Assembly: GCA_947442105.1 (NCBI GenBank)
Contig: CANEVH010000018.1
Span: forward strand, 1-64,000
Reading direction: 5' to 3'
Length of the DNA: 64,000 nt
Origin: Comamonadaceae bacterium
Lineage (GTDB): Bacteria; Pseudomonadota; Gammaproteobacteria; Burkholderiales; Burkholderiaceae_C
The notes under the pieces are model-generated. The model saw nothing but the letters and a program-made list of their open reading frames with translations. It searched no databases and was not told the origin of the DNA. Position numbers and translations under genes: made by a program. The number at the start of each line of letters is the position of its first letter. The first letter of the stretch is position 1. Shown here one piece after another: positions 25,724-34,607 of this stretch.

Positions 25724-28438
25724 TCATGGTACGCGGTGGTGCCAGTAGCGATTTTGCTGTGCGCGGGCACACGCTCCCTTACGCGGCTGGTCCGAACGCC
25801 AGATAAATGCACCGCAATGGGGCGAATCTACGATGCGCGCGGCTTGACCAGCGCCTTCTTGCGCGCCCAGCGCCCGGTAGCGGTCCATCACCTCAGGCGC
25901 CGGGTGGCCGTAGCGGTTGCGATAGCCCGTCTGCACCACCACCACGTGCGGCTGCACTGCTGCCAAAAACTCCGCGCTGCTAGACGTTTTGCTGCCGTGG
26001 TGCGGCGCCAGCAAAAGCGTCGATTGCAGCGTCTGTACGCCGCCTTCGGCCTGCGCCCGCGCCAGTAGCGCCGCCTCTTGCGCGCGCTCAATGTCGGCCA
26101 CCAGCAAGGCACTTTGCGTGGCCGTAGCAATGCGCAGCACGCAAGACAAGGTGTTGGGTTTGGGCGGTGGGGTGATGTCGTAGTCCTGAACGTGGGGGTG
26201 CAAGACTTCAAACTCCACGCCGTCCCACACCCAGCGCTGGCCCGCCTCGCAGCGCGCTGCGGTGCGCCCGGCCAGCAGCGGGTGATCAGCGCCCAGCGAA
26301 CTCAGCACATCAGCCTGGGGCTGCATGGCCAGCACGGCGGCGGCGCCGCCCACATGGTCGGTGTCGCGGTGGCTGAGCACCAGGCGATCCAGGCGGATTT
26401 GGTGGGCACGCAATAGCGGCACCAACACGCGGTGGCCGGCGTCGCTCTCCAGGCTGTAGCGCGGGCCAGCGTCGTAGAGCAGCGCGTGGGTGGCGGTGCG
26501 CACCAGCACCGCGTTGCCTTGGCCCACGTCGGCGGCCAGCAATTCAAATTCGCCCATTACAGGCGCGGGGTTTTGCCACAGGGGCACGGCCAGCAGCAAG
26601 GGCAAACCCAGCAGGCGCAGGCTCCACGGGCCAGGCACCACCAGCAACAAGCCACCCAGCACCGCCAACACCGCCAGCCACAGCGGCGGCACGGCCAACA
26701 CCAGCACGGCACCCGGCCAGGCCGCCATGGCGTGCAGCACCACCATCAGCACGTCTGCCGCCCACGCCGCAGCAGGCAATAGCAAAGGAAGCAGCGCGCC
26801 CAGCATGGCCAGCGGTGTGAGTACCAGCGTGACCCAGGGCACGGCAAACAGATTGGCTACCAAACCGACCACCGACACTTGTCCAAAGAGCAGCAGGGTC
26901 AGCGGCGCCAGGGCGAGCGTGATGGTCCATTGCTCGCCCAGCAACCCCCGCAGGCCAGCGCCCAGGCGCCGCGCGCCTGCGGCCAGGCGTTGCTGCCATT
27001 TCGCCAGAACGCTGGGCTCGGGCGGGGGTGGAAGTTGCACGGTGTCAAGCTGGTCGCGGGGGTCTGAACCGGTGGCAGGCCCACCCTCTGCGCCGCTTGC
27101 CAGACCGAGCTGCACCTGCGCCACACGCTGGCCACCGGGGTCGCTGGCAAACAAAACACCCACCGCCACAAAACTGAGCCAAAACCCCGGTTGCAACAGC
27201 GCCCACGGGTCGCTGGCCACCACCGCGCAAAAAGCCAGCAGCCACACCTGCGGCCAGGGCCAACGCAGGCCGGCCAAGCGCAAGGTGGCCACCGTGGCCA
27301 GCATCACGCAGGTGCGCTGCGCCGGTATGCCCCAGCCGGAAAACAACGCGTAGCCCACGGCCAGCAGCACGCCACCCCACAGCGCCGCCGAACTGGCGGG
27401 CAGCCACAAACACAAGCGCTGCGAACGCCGCCAAGCCCAAGCCGCAAGCGCCATCGCGCCCCAGGCAAACATGGTGATGTGCAGGCCCGAAATGCTGACC
27501 AAGTGCGCCACGCCGGTGGCGCGAAACACGTCCCAGTCGGCGCGCTCAATGGCCGCTTGGTCGCCCACCACCAGCGCCGCAATCAAGCCCGCCGCCTGCG
27601 CGTTAGGCACCTGGGCCAGAATGCGCGCGCGCACCTGCTGGCGCAGCGACGCAACGGGGTAGTTCCAAGTGCTGGCCAGCAAGGCGGGCGGGGCGTCGCG
27701 CGCGCCGGAGCGCACATAGCCGGTGGCTTGCACGCCCTGCTCCCACAGCCACAGCTCGTAGTCAAAGCCCTGCGGGTTGCGGCTGCCGTGCGGCGCCTTG
27801 ACGCGCAGGGTGAGCTGCCAGCGCTCGCCGGGCTGCAGGTTTTGCGGCTGGCGCTGTAGCTCCCAGTCGGGCAGATCGGCGCCCGCGCCCCGAGGCGCTG
27901 GGCCTTTGTACCAAGCCACATCGATGCGCGGGGGCAGCAGCACGGGCTGGCCGTCCAACTTGGCAGACTCCACTTGCAGCCGAAAGCGCAGCCCCATGGC
28001 GTTGCTTTGCGTCAGGTCGCGCACCACGCCCACCACCTGCACGTCGCGCCCCTCTAGCGCGGGGTTCAGGCGCTGGGTGTCAAACAGGCAGGCGCGCAGG
28101 CCCACCAAGGCAAAGGCCGCACCCGCACACGCCAGCAGCAGCGCTGCGCCGCGCACGGCGGCGCCCATACGCTGCACCCGCGCTGCGCCAACAATGCGCC
28201 GCCAACTCACTAATTGCGCGCCCTGCACCCAGCCATTCGAGCCACTGCGGTGCAGCACACGGGCCCGCCATACCAAGCACAGCGCGGCCACCAAACACCC
28301 AAGCAATAGCCCGCCATAGTCCGCCACCGCCCATAACTGGCCTTGCTGCAACTGCGCCGCCACCCCACCAAGCGCCGCCATTGCCTGCCACCCGAGCGCC
28401 AGCGACCGGTCATTCACCCTCGAATTGGCAAGCGTCAT
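25724..28438 (-). CDS. comEC: DNA internalization competence protein ComEC/Rec2
   Basis: 904 residues, in the normal range for full-length proteobacterial ComEC. An N-terminal DUF4131/OB-like part is followed by the competence domain with many membrane spans (roughly 220-600; ATGVAHLVSISGLHITMFAW is the family signature). The C-terminal metallo-beta-lactamase-like domain has LLAADVGQGNAVLV, LVLSHRDTDHVGG (HxDxDHxGG-type metal site, with Arg before Asp) and LLAPHHGSKTSS. It forms the inner-membrane channel that takes up single-stranded DNA in transformation. Monocistronic by context. Confidence 0.93.
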   Translation of the reverse strand: MTLANSRVNDRSLALGWQAMAALGGVAAQLQQGQLWAVADYGGLLLGCLVAALCLVWRARVLHRSGSNGWVQGAQLVSWRRIVGAARVQRMGAAVRGAALLLACAGAAFALVGLRACLFDTQRLNPALEGRDVQVVGVVRDLTQSNAMGLRFRLQVESAKLDGQPVLLPPRIDVAWYKGPAPRGAGADLPDWELQRQPQNLQPGERWQLTLRVKAPHGSRNPQGFDYELWLWEQGVQATGYVRSGARDAPPALLASTWNYPVASLRQQVRARILAQVPNAQAAGLIAALVVGDQAAIERADWDVFRATGVAHLVSISGLHITMFAWGAMALAAWAWRRSQRLCLWLPASSAALWGGVLLAVGYALFSGWGIPAQRTCVMLATVATLRLAGLRWPWPQVWLLAFCAVVASDPWALLQPGFWLSFVAVGVLFASDPGGQRVAQVQLGLASGAEGGPATGSDPRDQLDTVQLPPPPEPSVLAKWQQRLAAGARRLGAGLRGLLGEQWTITLALAPLTLLLFGQVSVVGLVANLFAVPWVTLVLTPLAMLGALLPLLLPAAAWAADVLMVVLHAMAAWPGAVLVLAVPPLWLAVLAVLGGLLLVVPGPWSLRLLGLPLLLAVPLWQNPAPVMGEFELLAADVGQGNAVLVRTATHALLYDAGPRYSLESDAGHRVLVPLLRAHQIRLDRLVLSHRDTDHVGGAAAVLAMQPQADVLSSLGADHPLLAGRTAARCEAGQRWVWDGVEFEVLHPHVQDYDITPPPKPNTLSCVLRIATATQSALLVADIERAQEAALLARAQAEGGVQTLQSTLLLAPHHGSKTSSSAEFLAAVQPHVVVVQTGYRNRYGHPAPEVMDRYRALGAQEGAGQAARIVDSPHCGAFIWRSDQPRKGACARAQQNRYWHHRVP

Positions 28439-28613
28439 GGGCTGATCTTATCGGCCGGGTTTGCGCACGCGCAGCCTGTGCACAGGCCAGCCCTTCACCG
28501 TTGCGCCCTCTGAGCGCCACCTTGCCTAGGTGACAATGCAAGGCGCGCTGCACGCGGTGTGGCGCTGGTTCGCACGAGCCGATTTCCACCCTCTTTCTGT
28601 ATACACCACTGCC

Positions 28614-29072
28614 ATGAATATTTACGACACCCTCGCCGCCCTGAACATCACCCTACCCCCCGTGGCCACGCCAGCAGCGGCCTACGTGCCCTTTGTGCAG
28701 ACCGGCAACCTGGTCTTTTTGAGCGGCCACATTGCCAAGAAAGACGGCAAGGCCTGGGTCGGCCAGCTGGGCGCCACCATGGACACGGCCGAAGGCAAGC
28801 TTGCCGCGCGCGCCATCGCCATAGACCTGCTTGGCACGCTGCACGCCGCCGTGGGCGACCTCAACCGCGTCACCCGCATCGTCAAACTCATGTCCCTGGT
28901 CAATTCCACCGGCAGCTTTACCGAGCAGCACCTGGTGACCAATGGCGCGAGCGAGCTGATAGGCGAAATCTTTGGCGCCAAAGGCGCCCACGCCCGCAGC
29001 GCCTTTGGCGTGGCGCAAATCCCCATGGGCGCGTGTGTGGAGATTGAGATGATTGCCGAGGTGGGTGCCTAA
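28614..29072 (+). CDS. RidA/YjgF family protein
   Basis: 152 residues from MNIYDTLAALNITLPP; the reading frame is open further upstream but the family starts here. FVQTGNLVFLSGHIAKKDGK and SAFGVAQIPMGACVEIEMIAEV are RidA-like; this longer, PF14588-like subgroup often lacks the catalytic Arg of true enamine deaminases. Here VAQIPMGA stands where RidA has R-x-x-V, so hydrolysis of 2-aminoacrylate is uncertain. Transcribed toward hsdM with a 65-nt gap, probably unrelated. Confidence 0.85.
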   Translation: MNIYDTLAALNITLPPVATPAAAYVPFVQTGNLVFLSGHIAKKDGKAWVGQLGATMDTAEGKLAARAIAIDLLGTLHAAVGDLNRVTRIVKLMSLVNSTGSFTEQHLVTNGASELIGEIFGAKGAHARSAFGVAQIPMGACVEIEMIAEVGA

Positions 29073-29137
29073 TTTGAGGAAGGCAGCGAGCACCACGCTC
29101 GCTGCGCCCACCGCGCCACCACCAGACGAGCACCACA

Positions 29138-31270
29138 ATGACCGCCAACGCATTCCACAACATTACCCAGATCGAGTCCAGCCTGTGGGATGCCGCCGAC
29201 CAGCTACGCGCCAACTCCAACCTCACTGCCACCGAGTACGCCATGCCGGTGCTGGGCGTTATCTTTTTGCGTCACGCCACCAACCGTTATCAAACGGCCC
29301 TGCAATCCATCCATGCAGAACAAGCGGCGGGCACCATGCCCAAACGACCTTTAAGCAAGGCCGACTTCATCAAACGCCGCGCCTTGCTGTTGCCCGAGGC
29401 GGCCCGGTACGACACCCTGCTAAGCCTGGCTTCCGGCGCAAGCCTGGGCGCGGCGCTGGTAGCTGCCATGAACGCTATTGAAGCCGACTTTGAGCCTTTG
29501 GCGGGCAGCCTGCCCAAAGACTACGACCGCTTTGACAACCGACTGCTTGAAAACCTGCTGCGCTGCTTTGACTCCCAAGCCCTGCGCACCGCCACAGGCG
29601 ATGTGTTTGGCCGCATTTACGAGTATTTTTTGATGAAGTTCGCCATGCAGGGCGCGCAAGACAACGGCGAATTTTTCACGCCGCCGTCACTGGTTCAGAC
29701 CCTGGTGAACGTGATCGAACCCAGCCATGGCGTGGTGGCGGACCTGGCTTGCGGGTCGGGTGGCATGTTTGTGCAAAGCAGCCACTTCATCGAGCAAACC
29801 GGCCAAGAGACCATGAAGCGCGTCACCTTCTATGGCCAGGAGAAAACACCCACCACCATCCGCCTGGCCAAGATGAACCTGGCTGTGCACGGTCTGGAGG
29901 GCGACATTCAAGAGGCCAACACCTTTTACGAAGACAAGCACCGCCTGCAAGACGGCAAACCACTGTGGGGCCATGTGGACTTCATGATGGCCAACCCACC
30001 GTTCAATGTGGACAAAGTGGACGCCGACTCCATCAAGACCGACCGCCGCCTGCCCTTTGGCCTGCCCGGCGTCAACAAAGACAAACAGGTGTCCAACGGC
30101 AACTACCTGTGGATTTCGTACTTTCACAGCTACCTGTCCCCCACCGGGCGGGCGGGCTTTGTCATGTCGTCCCAGGCCAGCAGCGCCGGCCATGGCGAGA
30201 AAGAAGTGCGGCGCAAGCTGGTAGAGACCGGCGATGTGGACGTGATGATTGCGATCCGCTCCAACTTTTTCTACACCCGCACCGTGCCCTGCGAGCTGTG
30301 GCACTTTGACCGCGCCAAACCACCAGAGCGCAAAGACCAGGTGCTGATGCTGGATGCTCGTAATCTCTACCGCAAAGTCACCCGCAAGATTTACGACTTT
30401 TCGCCCGAACAGCAGGCCAACCTGACCGCCATCGTCTGGCTCTACCGGGGCCAGCAAGCGCGGTTTTTGGGGCTGGTGCAAAGCTACATCACCCGCCTGG
30501 GGGCAGAGGCTGCCACCGTAGATGCCGCCCTAACCGCGTTTGAAGCTACGCTGACCGCCAGCCGCACGCCATTGGCCGCGTTTGTGGACAGCGTGAAAGA
30601 CATCAAAGCCCTGCCGCAAGACAAACGCAAGGGCTTGATAGACGCCATGACCGAATGGGCCAGCGCCGCCACGGCCTATGCCGCCGACCGCGCCGCGCTG
30701 GTCACCGGCCTGGCCGCATTCTGCAAGTCGATGGTCAAACCGGTGCTGACCAACAAAGCCCAGCACACCGCCCGCCAAGCCTTCGAGCCCCTGGCCGAAT
30801 CCTTACGTGGTCTGGTCAAACAGCTTGACCTGCTCTACAAACTGGCAGCCCGCGCCGCGCAACTGGCGCAAGAACTGGCCGCAAGCGACGAGGCTGCCGA
30901 GTTTTACGACCGCCGCGCCATCGGCAAGCTCATCAAGCAGCTGGACGAAGAACGCAAATCCGCCGTCGAACAGCTCAAAGACTGCGCCTACCTGCACCGC
31001 CAAATCGTCTGGCTGCAAGACCGCTTCCCCAAGGCCGAAATGGCCGATGTGGCGGGCCTGTGCAGAGTGGTCACCCGCGCAGATATTGAGGGCGCCGACT
31101 GGAGCCTGACCCCTGGCCGTTTTGTGGGTGTGGCCCCGGCCGAAGTGGATGCGGACTTCGACTTCGAACAAACCCTGCGCGACATTCACCTGGAGCTGGC
31201 CGATTTGAACCGCGAGGCTGTGGACTTGGCCGCCAGGATTCAGACCAACTTTGAGGCGTTGGGGGTATGA
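29138..31270 (+). CDS. hsdM: Type I restriction-modification methyltransferase subunit
   Basis: 710 residues. The N-terminal helical HsdM_N domain (about 1-140) is followed by the N6-adenine methylase core: VVADLACGSGGMF (SAM motif I, about 200) and MMANPPFNVDKVD (NPPF catalytic motif IV, about 285). The C-terminal 250 residues are helical and coiled-coil-like, longer than in classic HsdM. It methylates adenine in a bipartite site chosen by HsdS. First gene of the operon hsdM-hsdS-AAA-PIN-smORF-hsdR, all on the plus strand. Confidence 0.95.
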   Translation: MTANAFHNITQIESSLWDAADQLRANSNLTATEYAMPVLGVIFLRHATNRYQTALQSIHAEQAAGTMPKRPLSKADFIKRRALLLPEAARYDTLLSLASGASLGAALVAAMNAIEADFEPLAGSLPKDYDRFDNRLLENLLRCFDSQALRTATGDVFGRIYEYFLMKFAMQGAQDNGEFFTPPSLVQTLVNVIEPSHGVVADLACGSGGMFVQSSHFIEQTGQETMKRVTFYGQEKTPTTIRLAKMNLAVHGLEGDIQEANTFYEDKHRLQDGKPLWGHVDFMMANPPFNVDKVDADSIKTDRRLPFGLPGVNKDKQVSNGNYLWISYFHSYLSPTGRAGFVMSSQASSAGHGEKEVRRKLVETGDVDVMIAIRSNFFYTRTVPCELWHFDRAKPPERKDQVLMLDARNLYRKVTRKIYDFSPEQQANLTAIVWLYRGQQARFLGLVQSYITRLGAEAATVDAALTAFEATLTASRTPLAAFVDSVKDIKALPQDKRKGLIDAMTEWASAATAYAADRAALVTGLAAFCKSMVKPVLTNKAQHTARQAFEPLAESLRGLVKQLDLLYKLAARAAQLAQELAASDEAAEFYDRRAIGKLIKQLDEERKSAVEQLKDCAYLHRQIVWLQDRFPKAEMADVAGLCRVVTRADIEGADWSLTPGRFVGVAPAEVDADFDFEQTLRDIHLELADLNREAVDLAARIQTNFEALGV

Positions 31271-31282
31271 GGGCCACCAGTC

Positions 31283-31342
31283 GCTATTCCTTTGATAGCT
31301 GCTTGCGCACGTTCTACGAGGGCCACAGGCTGTTTTTCCATG
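31283..31342 (+). repeat. Dispersed-repeat-like sequence in the hsdM-hsdS gap
   Basis: The 100-nt gap holds TTTGATAGCTGCTTGCGCAC followed by GGGCCACAGGCTGTTTTTC. From memory this is the pattern of a short intergenic repeat scattered through Comamonadaceae genomes (TGATAGCTGCTwGCGC...). No second copy is in this window, so the family assignment is recollection, not demonstration. Confidence 0.4.
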
Positions 31343-31370
31343 TAAGGCACTCTGCAGGAGCCGAGCAACC

Positions 31371-32573
31371 ATGAGCTGGCAACAAATCCGCTTTGGTGAT
31401 CTGTACATGATTCCATCGAGAAATGGACTTATGCGGCCTTCGCGAGTGCGGGGTCAAGGCGTGAAGATGGTGAATATGGGCGAGTTGTTTGCCAACCAAC
31501 TAATCGGCGACATCCCCATGGAGCGGGTTCCGATGAACGAGCGTGAACTCGAAAACTCGTCACTTGCCGAAAGCGACCTCCTCTTTGCGCGTCAGTCCTT
31601 GGTCTTGGAAGGGGCGGGGCAATGTAGCTATGTTGCTTCATTACCAGAGCCGACCACGTTCGAGTCACATCTAATCCGTGTCCGCCTCGATCAAGCCAAA
31701 GCGATACCTCTTTTCTATCACTACTACTTTCGGTCGCCTTTCTCCGGTATGTCGACGATCGTTCAGCAATGCGCACAAGCCGGTATTCGAGCAAGTGAAC
31801 TTGCCGAACTAAAAGTTGGATACCCGCCGATTGAGGTCCAGAAAGCGGTTGTTGATTTACTCGCGCCGTACGACACCCTCATCGAAAACAACCGCCGCCG
31901 CATGGCCTTGCTCGAAGAGTCCGCCCGGTTGCTCTACCGCGAATGGTTCGTCCGCCTGCGCTTTCCCGGTTATGAACACACGCCCATCGTGGATGGCGTG
32001 CCGCAGGGGTGGGAGCGTAAGACGCTGGGTGACCTGTGCAGCGAGATTCGAGACATGGTGTTGCCCGAAGCCCTGGAACCCGACACCCCCTATATTGGTC
32101 TCGAACACATCCCCCGGCGCTCCATATCCCTTAATGAATGGGGAACCGCCGAGCAAGTGACCAGCAGCAAGAGCCGCTTCAAAGCCGGTGAAATCATTTT
32201 CGGCAAGATTCGCCCCTACTTCCACAAAGTGGGCGTTGCATTCGTTGACGGTGTCGCTTCCTCCGATTCAATCGTCGTGCGCCCTGCTGCCGACACACTG
32301 CATGGCCTGGTATTGATGACGATGTCCAGCGATGAGTTTGTCGCCGTCACCGCCCAACAGATGAAAGAGGGCTCCAAAATGCCCCGCGCTGATTGGAAAC
32401 AGATGAAGGCGTACTCCGTACCGCTGCCGCCGTCTGGCCTGCTAAGCAATTTTGACGGGGTGATTCAGCCGATAGTTGAGCAGCTGAAATCCATCAGCCT
32501 CGCCAACCAAAAACTCCGCACCGCCCGCGACCTGTTGCTACCCCGCCTGATGAGCGGAGAATTGGCGGCATGA
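31371..32573 (+). CDS. hsdS: Type I restriction specificity subunit
   Basis: 400 residues with two target-recognition domains, each followed by a coiled-coil conserved region. TRD1 spans about 1-160; the central region has LLAPYDTLIENNRRRMALLEESARLLYREWFVRLRFPGYE split around 165-205; TRD2 about 210-365; the distal helix ends LLLPRLMSGELAA. PQGWERKTLGDL is the usual TRD2 entry. Base composition of TRD1 is lower in GC than hsdM, as expected for domains exchanged by recombination. It dictates the DNA site of the methylase and nuclease. An AGGAG site lies 10 nt before the ATG. Confidence 0.94.
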   Translation: MSWQQIRFGDLYMIPSRNGLMRPSRVRGQGVKMVNMGELFANQLIGDIPMERVPMNERELENSSLAESDLLFARQSLVLEGAGQCSYVASLPEPTTFESHLIRVRLDQAKAIPLFYHYYFRSPFSGMSTIVQQCAQAGIRASELAELKVGYPPIEVQKAVVDLLAPYDTLIENNRRRMALLEESARLLYREWFVRLRFPGYEHTPIVDGVPQGWERKTLGDLCSEIRDMVLPEALEPDTPYIGLEHIPRRSISLNEWGTAEQVTSSKSRFKAGEIIFGKIRPYFHKVGVAFVDGVASSDSIVVRPAADTLHGLVLMTMSSDEFVAVTAQQMKEGSKMPRADWKQMKAYSVPLPPSGLLSNFDGVIQPIVEQLKSISLANQKLRTARDLLLPRLMSGELAA

Positions 32574-32613
32574 CCTATCCTATGGATCACATTACATTGT
32601 GGAGTATTTGCCC

Positions 32614-33903
32614 ATGATTACCGAGTTGCAGTTGGAAAATTGGAAAAGCTACGAGAAAGCGTCGTTGCATATCGACCCGCTGTCTGTATTGGTGGGAACC
32701 AATGCCAGCGGCAAATCGAATGCGCTTGATGCCTTTCTGCTGCTAAACCGCCTTGCCTCTGGCGCTATGCTTACGTCAGCCATCAAGGGCGAAGGTGCGC
32801 AGTCACCCGTTCGTGGTGGCATTGAATGGGCTGCGCGTCAACCCGGTTCGCTGTTTGCGTTGGGCGTGGTCTGCCGCGCTGATGAACTCACGGACTATGC
32901 ATACCGTCTGGAATGCCACATCACCGAAAACCGGTGCGACCTTTATTCCGAACAACTTACCCGCATCAAGTACCGCCCCGGAAAGGATGGGTTGAGAAAA
33001 TCACAAGCGGGCCTTATTAAATTGTTGCGCACTGACCCGTGCATCGACAACGCTCCAACAATTGTTGCGCGCCTCTACAACGAGAAACAAGGTACGCCAC
33101 GACAGCTTAGTCGTGCGCATTCCGCGCTATTTCAACTTGTCGGGCAGAAGCTGCGACAGGAAATTAATGACGGCGTGGTGGAAGTCATCACGTCATTACG
33201 TGAGATTTTTATTCTCGATCCGATCCCATCGCACATGCGGCGGTTTTCCCCCCTATCAGACAAGCTCGAATCTGATGCTTGGAATGTTGCCGGTGTATTG
33301 GCTGCATTGCCAAAGGAAAAACAAAAAGAAATTGAAGCAGTACTTACCCAGTACGCAAGCCAATTGCCAGAGCGTGACATTCGCCGAGTCTACGCAGAGA
33401 CAGTGGGGAAATTCAACTCGGATGCCATGTTGTACTGCGAAGAGCATTGGCTTGCCGACGGCCCACCACCCACGGTCGATGCGCGTGGAATGTCGGACGG
33501 CACTTTGCGTTTTCTTGCCATTCTGACGGCGCTGCTAACCCGCCCACGTGCAAGTCTTTTGGTCATTGAAGAGGTTGACAACGGGCTGCATCCATCACGT
33601 GCGAAGTTGCTGTTGGAGATGTTGAAAGCCGTTGGTACCGAGCGGGGTGTCGATGTGCTGGTCACAACTCACAATCCTGCTTTGCTGGATGCGATGGGTA
33701 CAGCGATGGTGCCCTTTATTACCGTTGTAAACCGTGATCCCACAACAGGTCATAGCGTATTAACACTTCTGGAAGACATTGAGCAACTGCCCAAGCTCCT
33801 CGCACAAGGTCCAGTGGGGCGGCTTTCCAGTCAAGGATTAATAGAAAAAACGATTTCAGAAGCCCAAACGGCTACTGCGCAAAAGGAGCTGGGTTTTGAG
33901 TAA
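32614..33903 (+). CDS. AAA15-family (RloA-like) ATPase embedded in type I RM operon
   Basis: 429 residues from MITELQLENWKSYEKASLHI; a GGAG site 10 nt upstream supports this start over one five codons earlier. Walker A GTNASGKSN (about 29-36) follows the first strand as in SMC/RecF-like AAA ATPases. DARGMSDGTLRFLAILTALL (about 290-310) is the signature region and SLLVIEEVDNGLHPSRAKLL carries Walker B. VLVTTHNPALLDAMG is the His-switch segment. This is the COG1106 type found as R-linked genes (rloA) within hsd loci. It overlaps the PIN-like gene by 8 nt, so the two proteins probably form an ATPase-effector pair. GC is visibly lower than hsdM. Confidence 0.85.
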   Translation: MITELQLENWKSYEKASLHIDPLSVLVGTNASGKSNALDAFLLLNRLASGAMLTSAIKGEGAQSPVRGGIEWAARQPGSLFALGVVCRADELTDYAYRLECHITENRCDLYSEQLTRIKYRPGKDGLRKSQAGLIKLLRTDPCIDNAPTIVARLYNEKQGTPRQLSRAHSALFQLVGQKLRQEINDGVVEVITSLREIFILDPIPSHMRRFSPLSDKLESDAWNVAGVLAALPKEKQKEIEAVLTQYASQLPERDIRRVYAETVGKFNSDAMLYCEEHWLADGPPPTVDARGMSDGTLRFLAILTALLTRPRASLLVIEEVDNGLHPSRAKLLLEMLKAVGTERGVDVLVTTHNPALLDAMGTAMVPFITVVNRDPTTGHSVLTLLEDIEQLPKLLAQGPVGRLSSQGLIEKTISEAQTATAQKELGFE

Positions 33904-34405
33904 GCGCATTCTGATTTTGGATACAACGGTGTTGTGCTGCTGGTTGCAAGTACCAGGAAAAGACAAGGCTGGCCCCGTCACCGACCAATGGGACTACGCA
34001 CGTATCAATGCGCTGTTGGAGTCCGAACGGGTAAAGCACAGCACATTTGTTTTACCAATTGCCACCCTTATCGAAACGGGCAACCATATTGCACAAGCAC
34101 CGATACAGCGGTTTGAAAAAGCCAATGGATTGGCGATTTGTTTGAGAGAAGCAGCGAATGCACAGTCGCCTTGGGCCGCATTTACGGACCAGTCACCACT
34201 TTGGCAAAGCGAAAATTTGCGGAACCTAGCTGACACCTGGCCCGCACTGGCCGCTGGTGGCACATCCATTGGCGACCACACGATTAAGGATGTCGCAGAG
34301 TATTACGCTGGCGCCGGTTTTCACGTCGAAATACTCACCGGGGACGCGGGTTTAAAAGCATATGAACCTGCCAAGCCCGTCAGCATCCCTAGGCGGCGGC
34401 GTTGA
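33896..34405 (+). CDS. PIN-like nuclease-fold protein paired with the AAA ATPase
   Basis: 169 residues starting at a TTG inside the end of the ATPase gene; AAGGAG sits 7 nt before it, an ideal ribosome site. ILILDTTVLCCWL (Asp9), TLIETGNHI (Glu60), IGDHTIKDVAEYY (Asp127, Asp132) and VEILTGDAGLKAYEP (Asp150) give the acidic residues and strand order of a PIN-domain metal-dependent RNase. It is longer than VapC toxins and has no antitoxin-like neighbour. An effector nuclease gated by the ATPase is inferred from the overlap and context. Confidence 0.72.
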   Translation: MSKRILILDTTVLCCWLQVPGKDKAGPVTDQWDYARINALLESERVKHSTFVLPIATLIETGNHIAQAPIQRFEKANGLAICLREAANAQSPWAAFTDQSPLWQSENLRNLADTWPALAAGGTSIGDHTIKDVAEYYAGAGFHVEILTGDAGLKAYEPAKPVSIPRRRR

Positions 34406-34488
34406 GTATCGGTTTTTGAAGAATCGCTACTAGCGGTTTTACCGTCTGACGTGTGATCGTTATAAAGGACAAAAGGGAGGGAAGTTTC

Positions 34489-34602
34489 ATGAAAAAGAAT
34501 GGCTTTAAGCCGCGCATGAGTTCTAAATGGTTGATTTGTAATGGTTTTTATAAAGGAAAGGCGTTGACGCCGTCCTTTGCGGCCCGCGGCTCTGTCCCAT
34601 AG
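34489..34602 (+). CDS. 37-residue micro-ORF abutting hsdR
   Basis: ATG at 34489 preceded by GGGAGGGAAG about 8 nt upstream, one of the strongest ribosome sites in the window. The product is small and basic (starts MKKNGFKPRMSSKW, ends FAARGSVP). Its TAG (34600-34602) is 5 nt before the hsdR ATG, which has no ribosome site of its own. It may be a leader peptide that couples translation to hsdR, or a genuine small protein. No homologue is recognised. Confidence 0.4.
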   Translation: MKKNGFKPRMSSKWLICNGFYKGKALTPSFAARGSVP

Positions 34603-34607
34603 CACCC

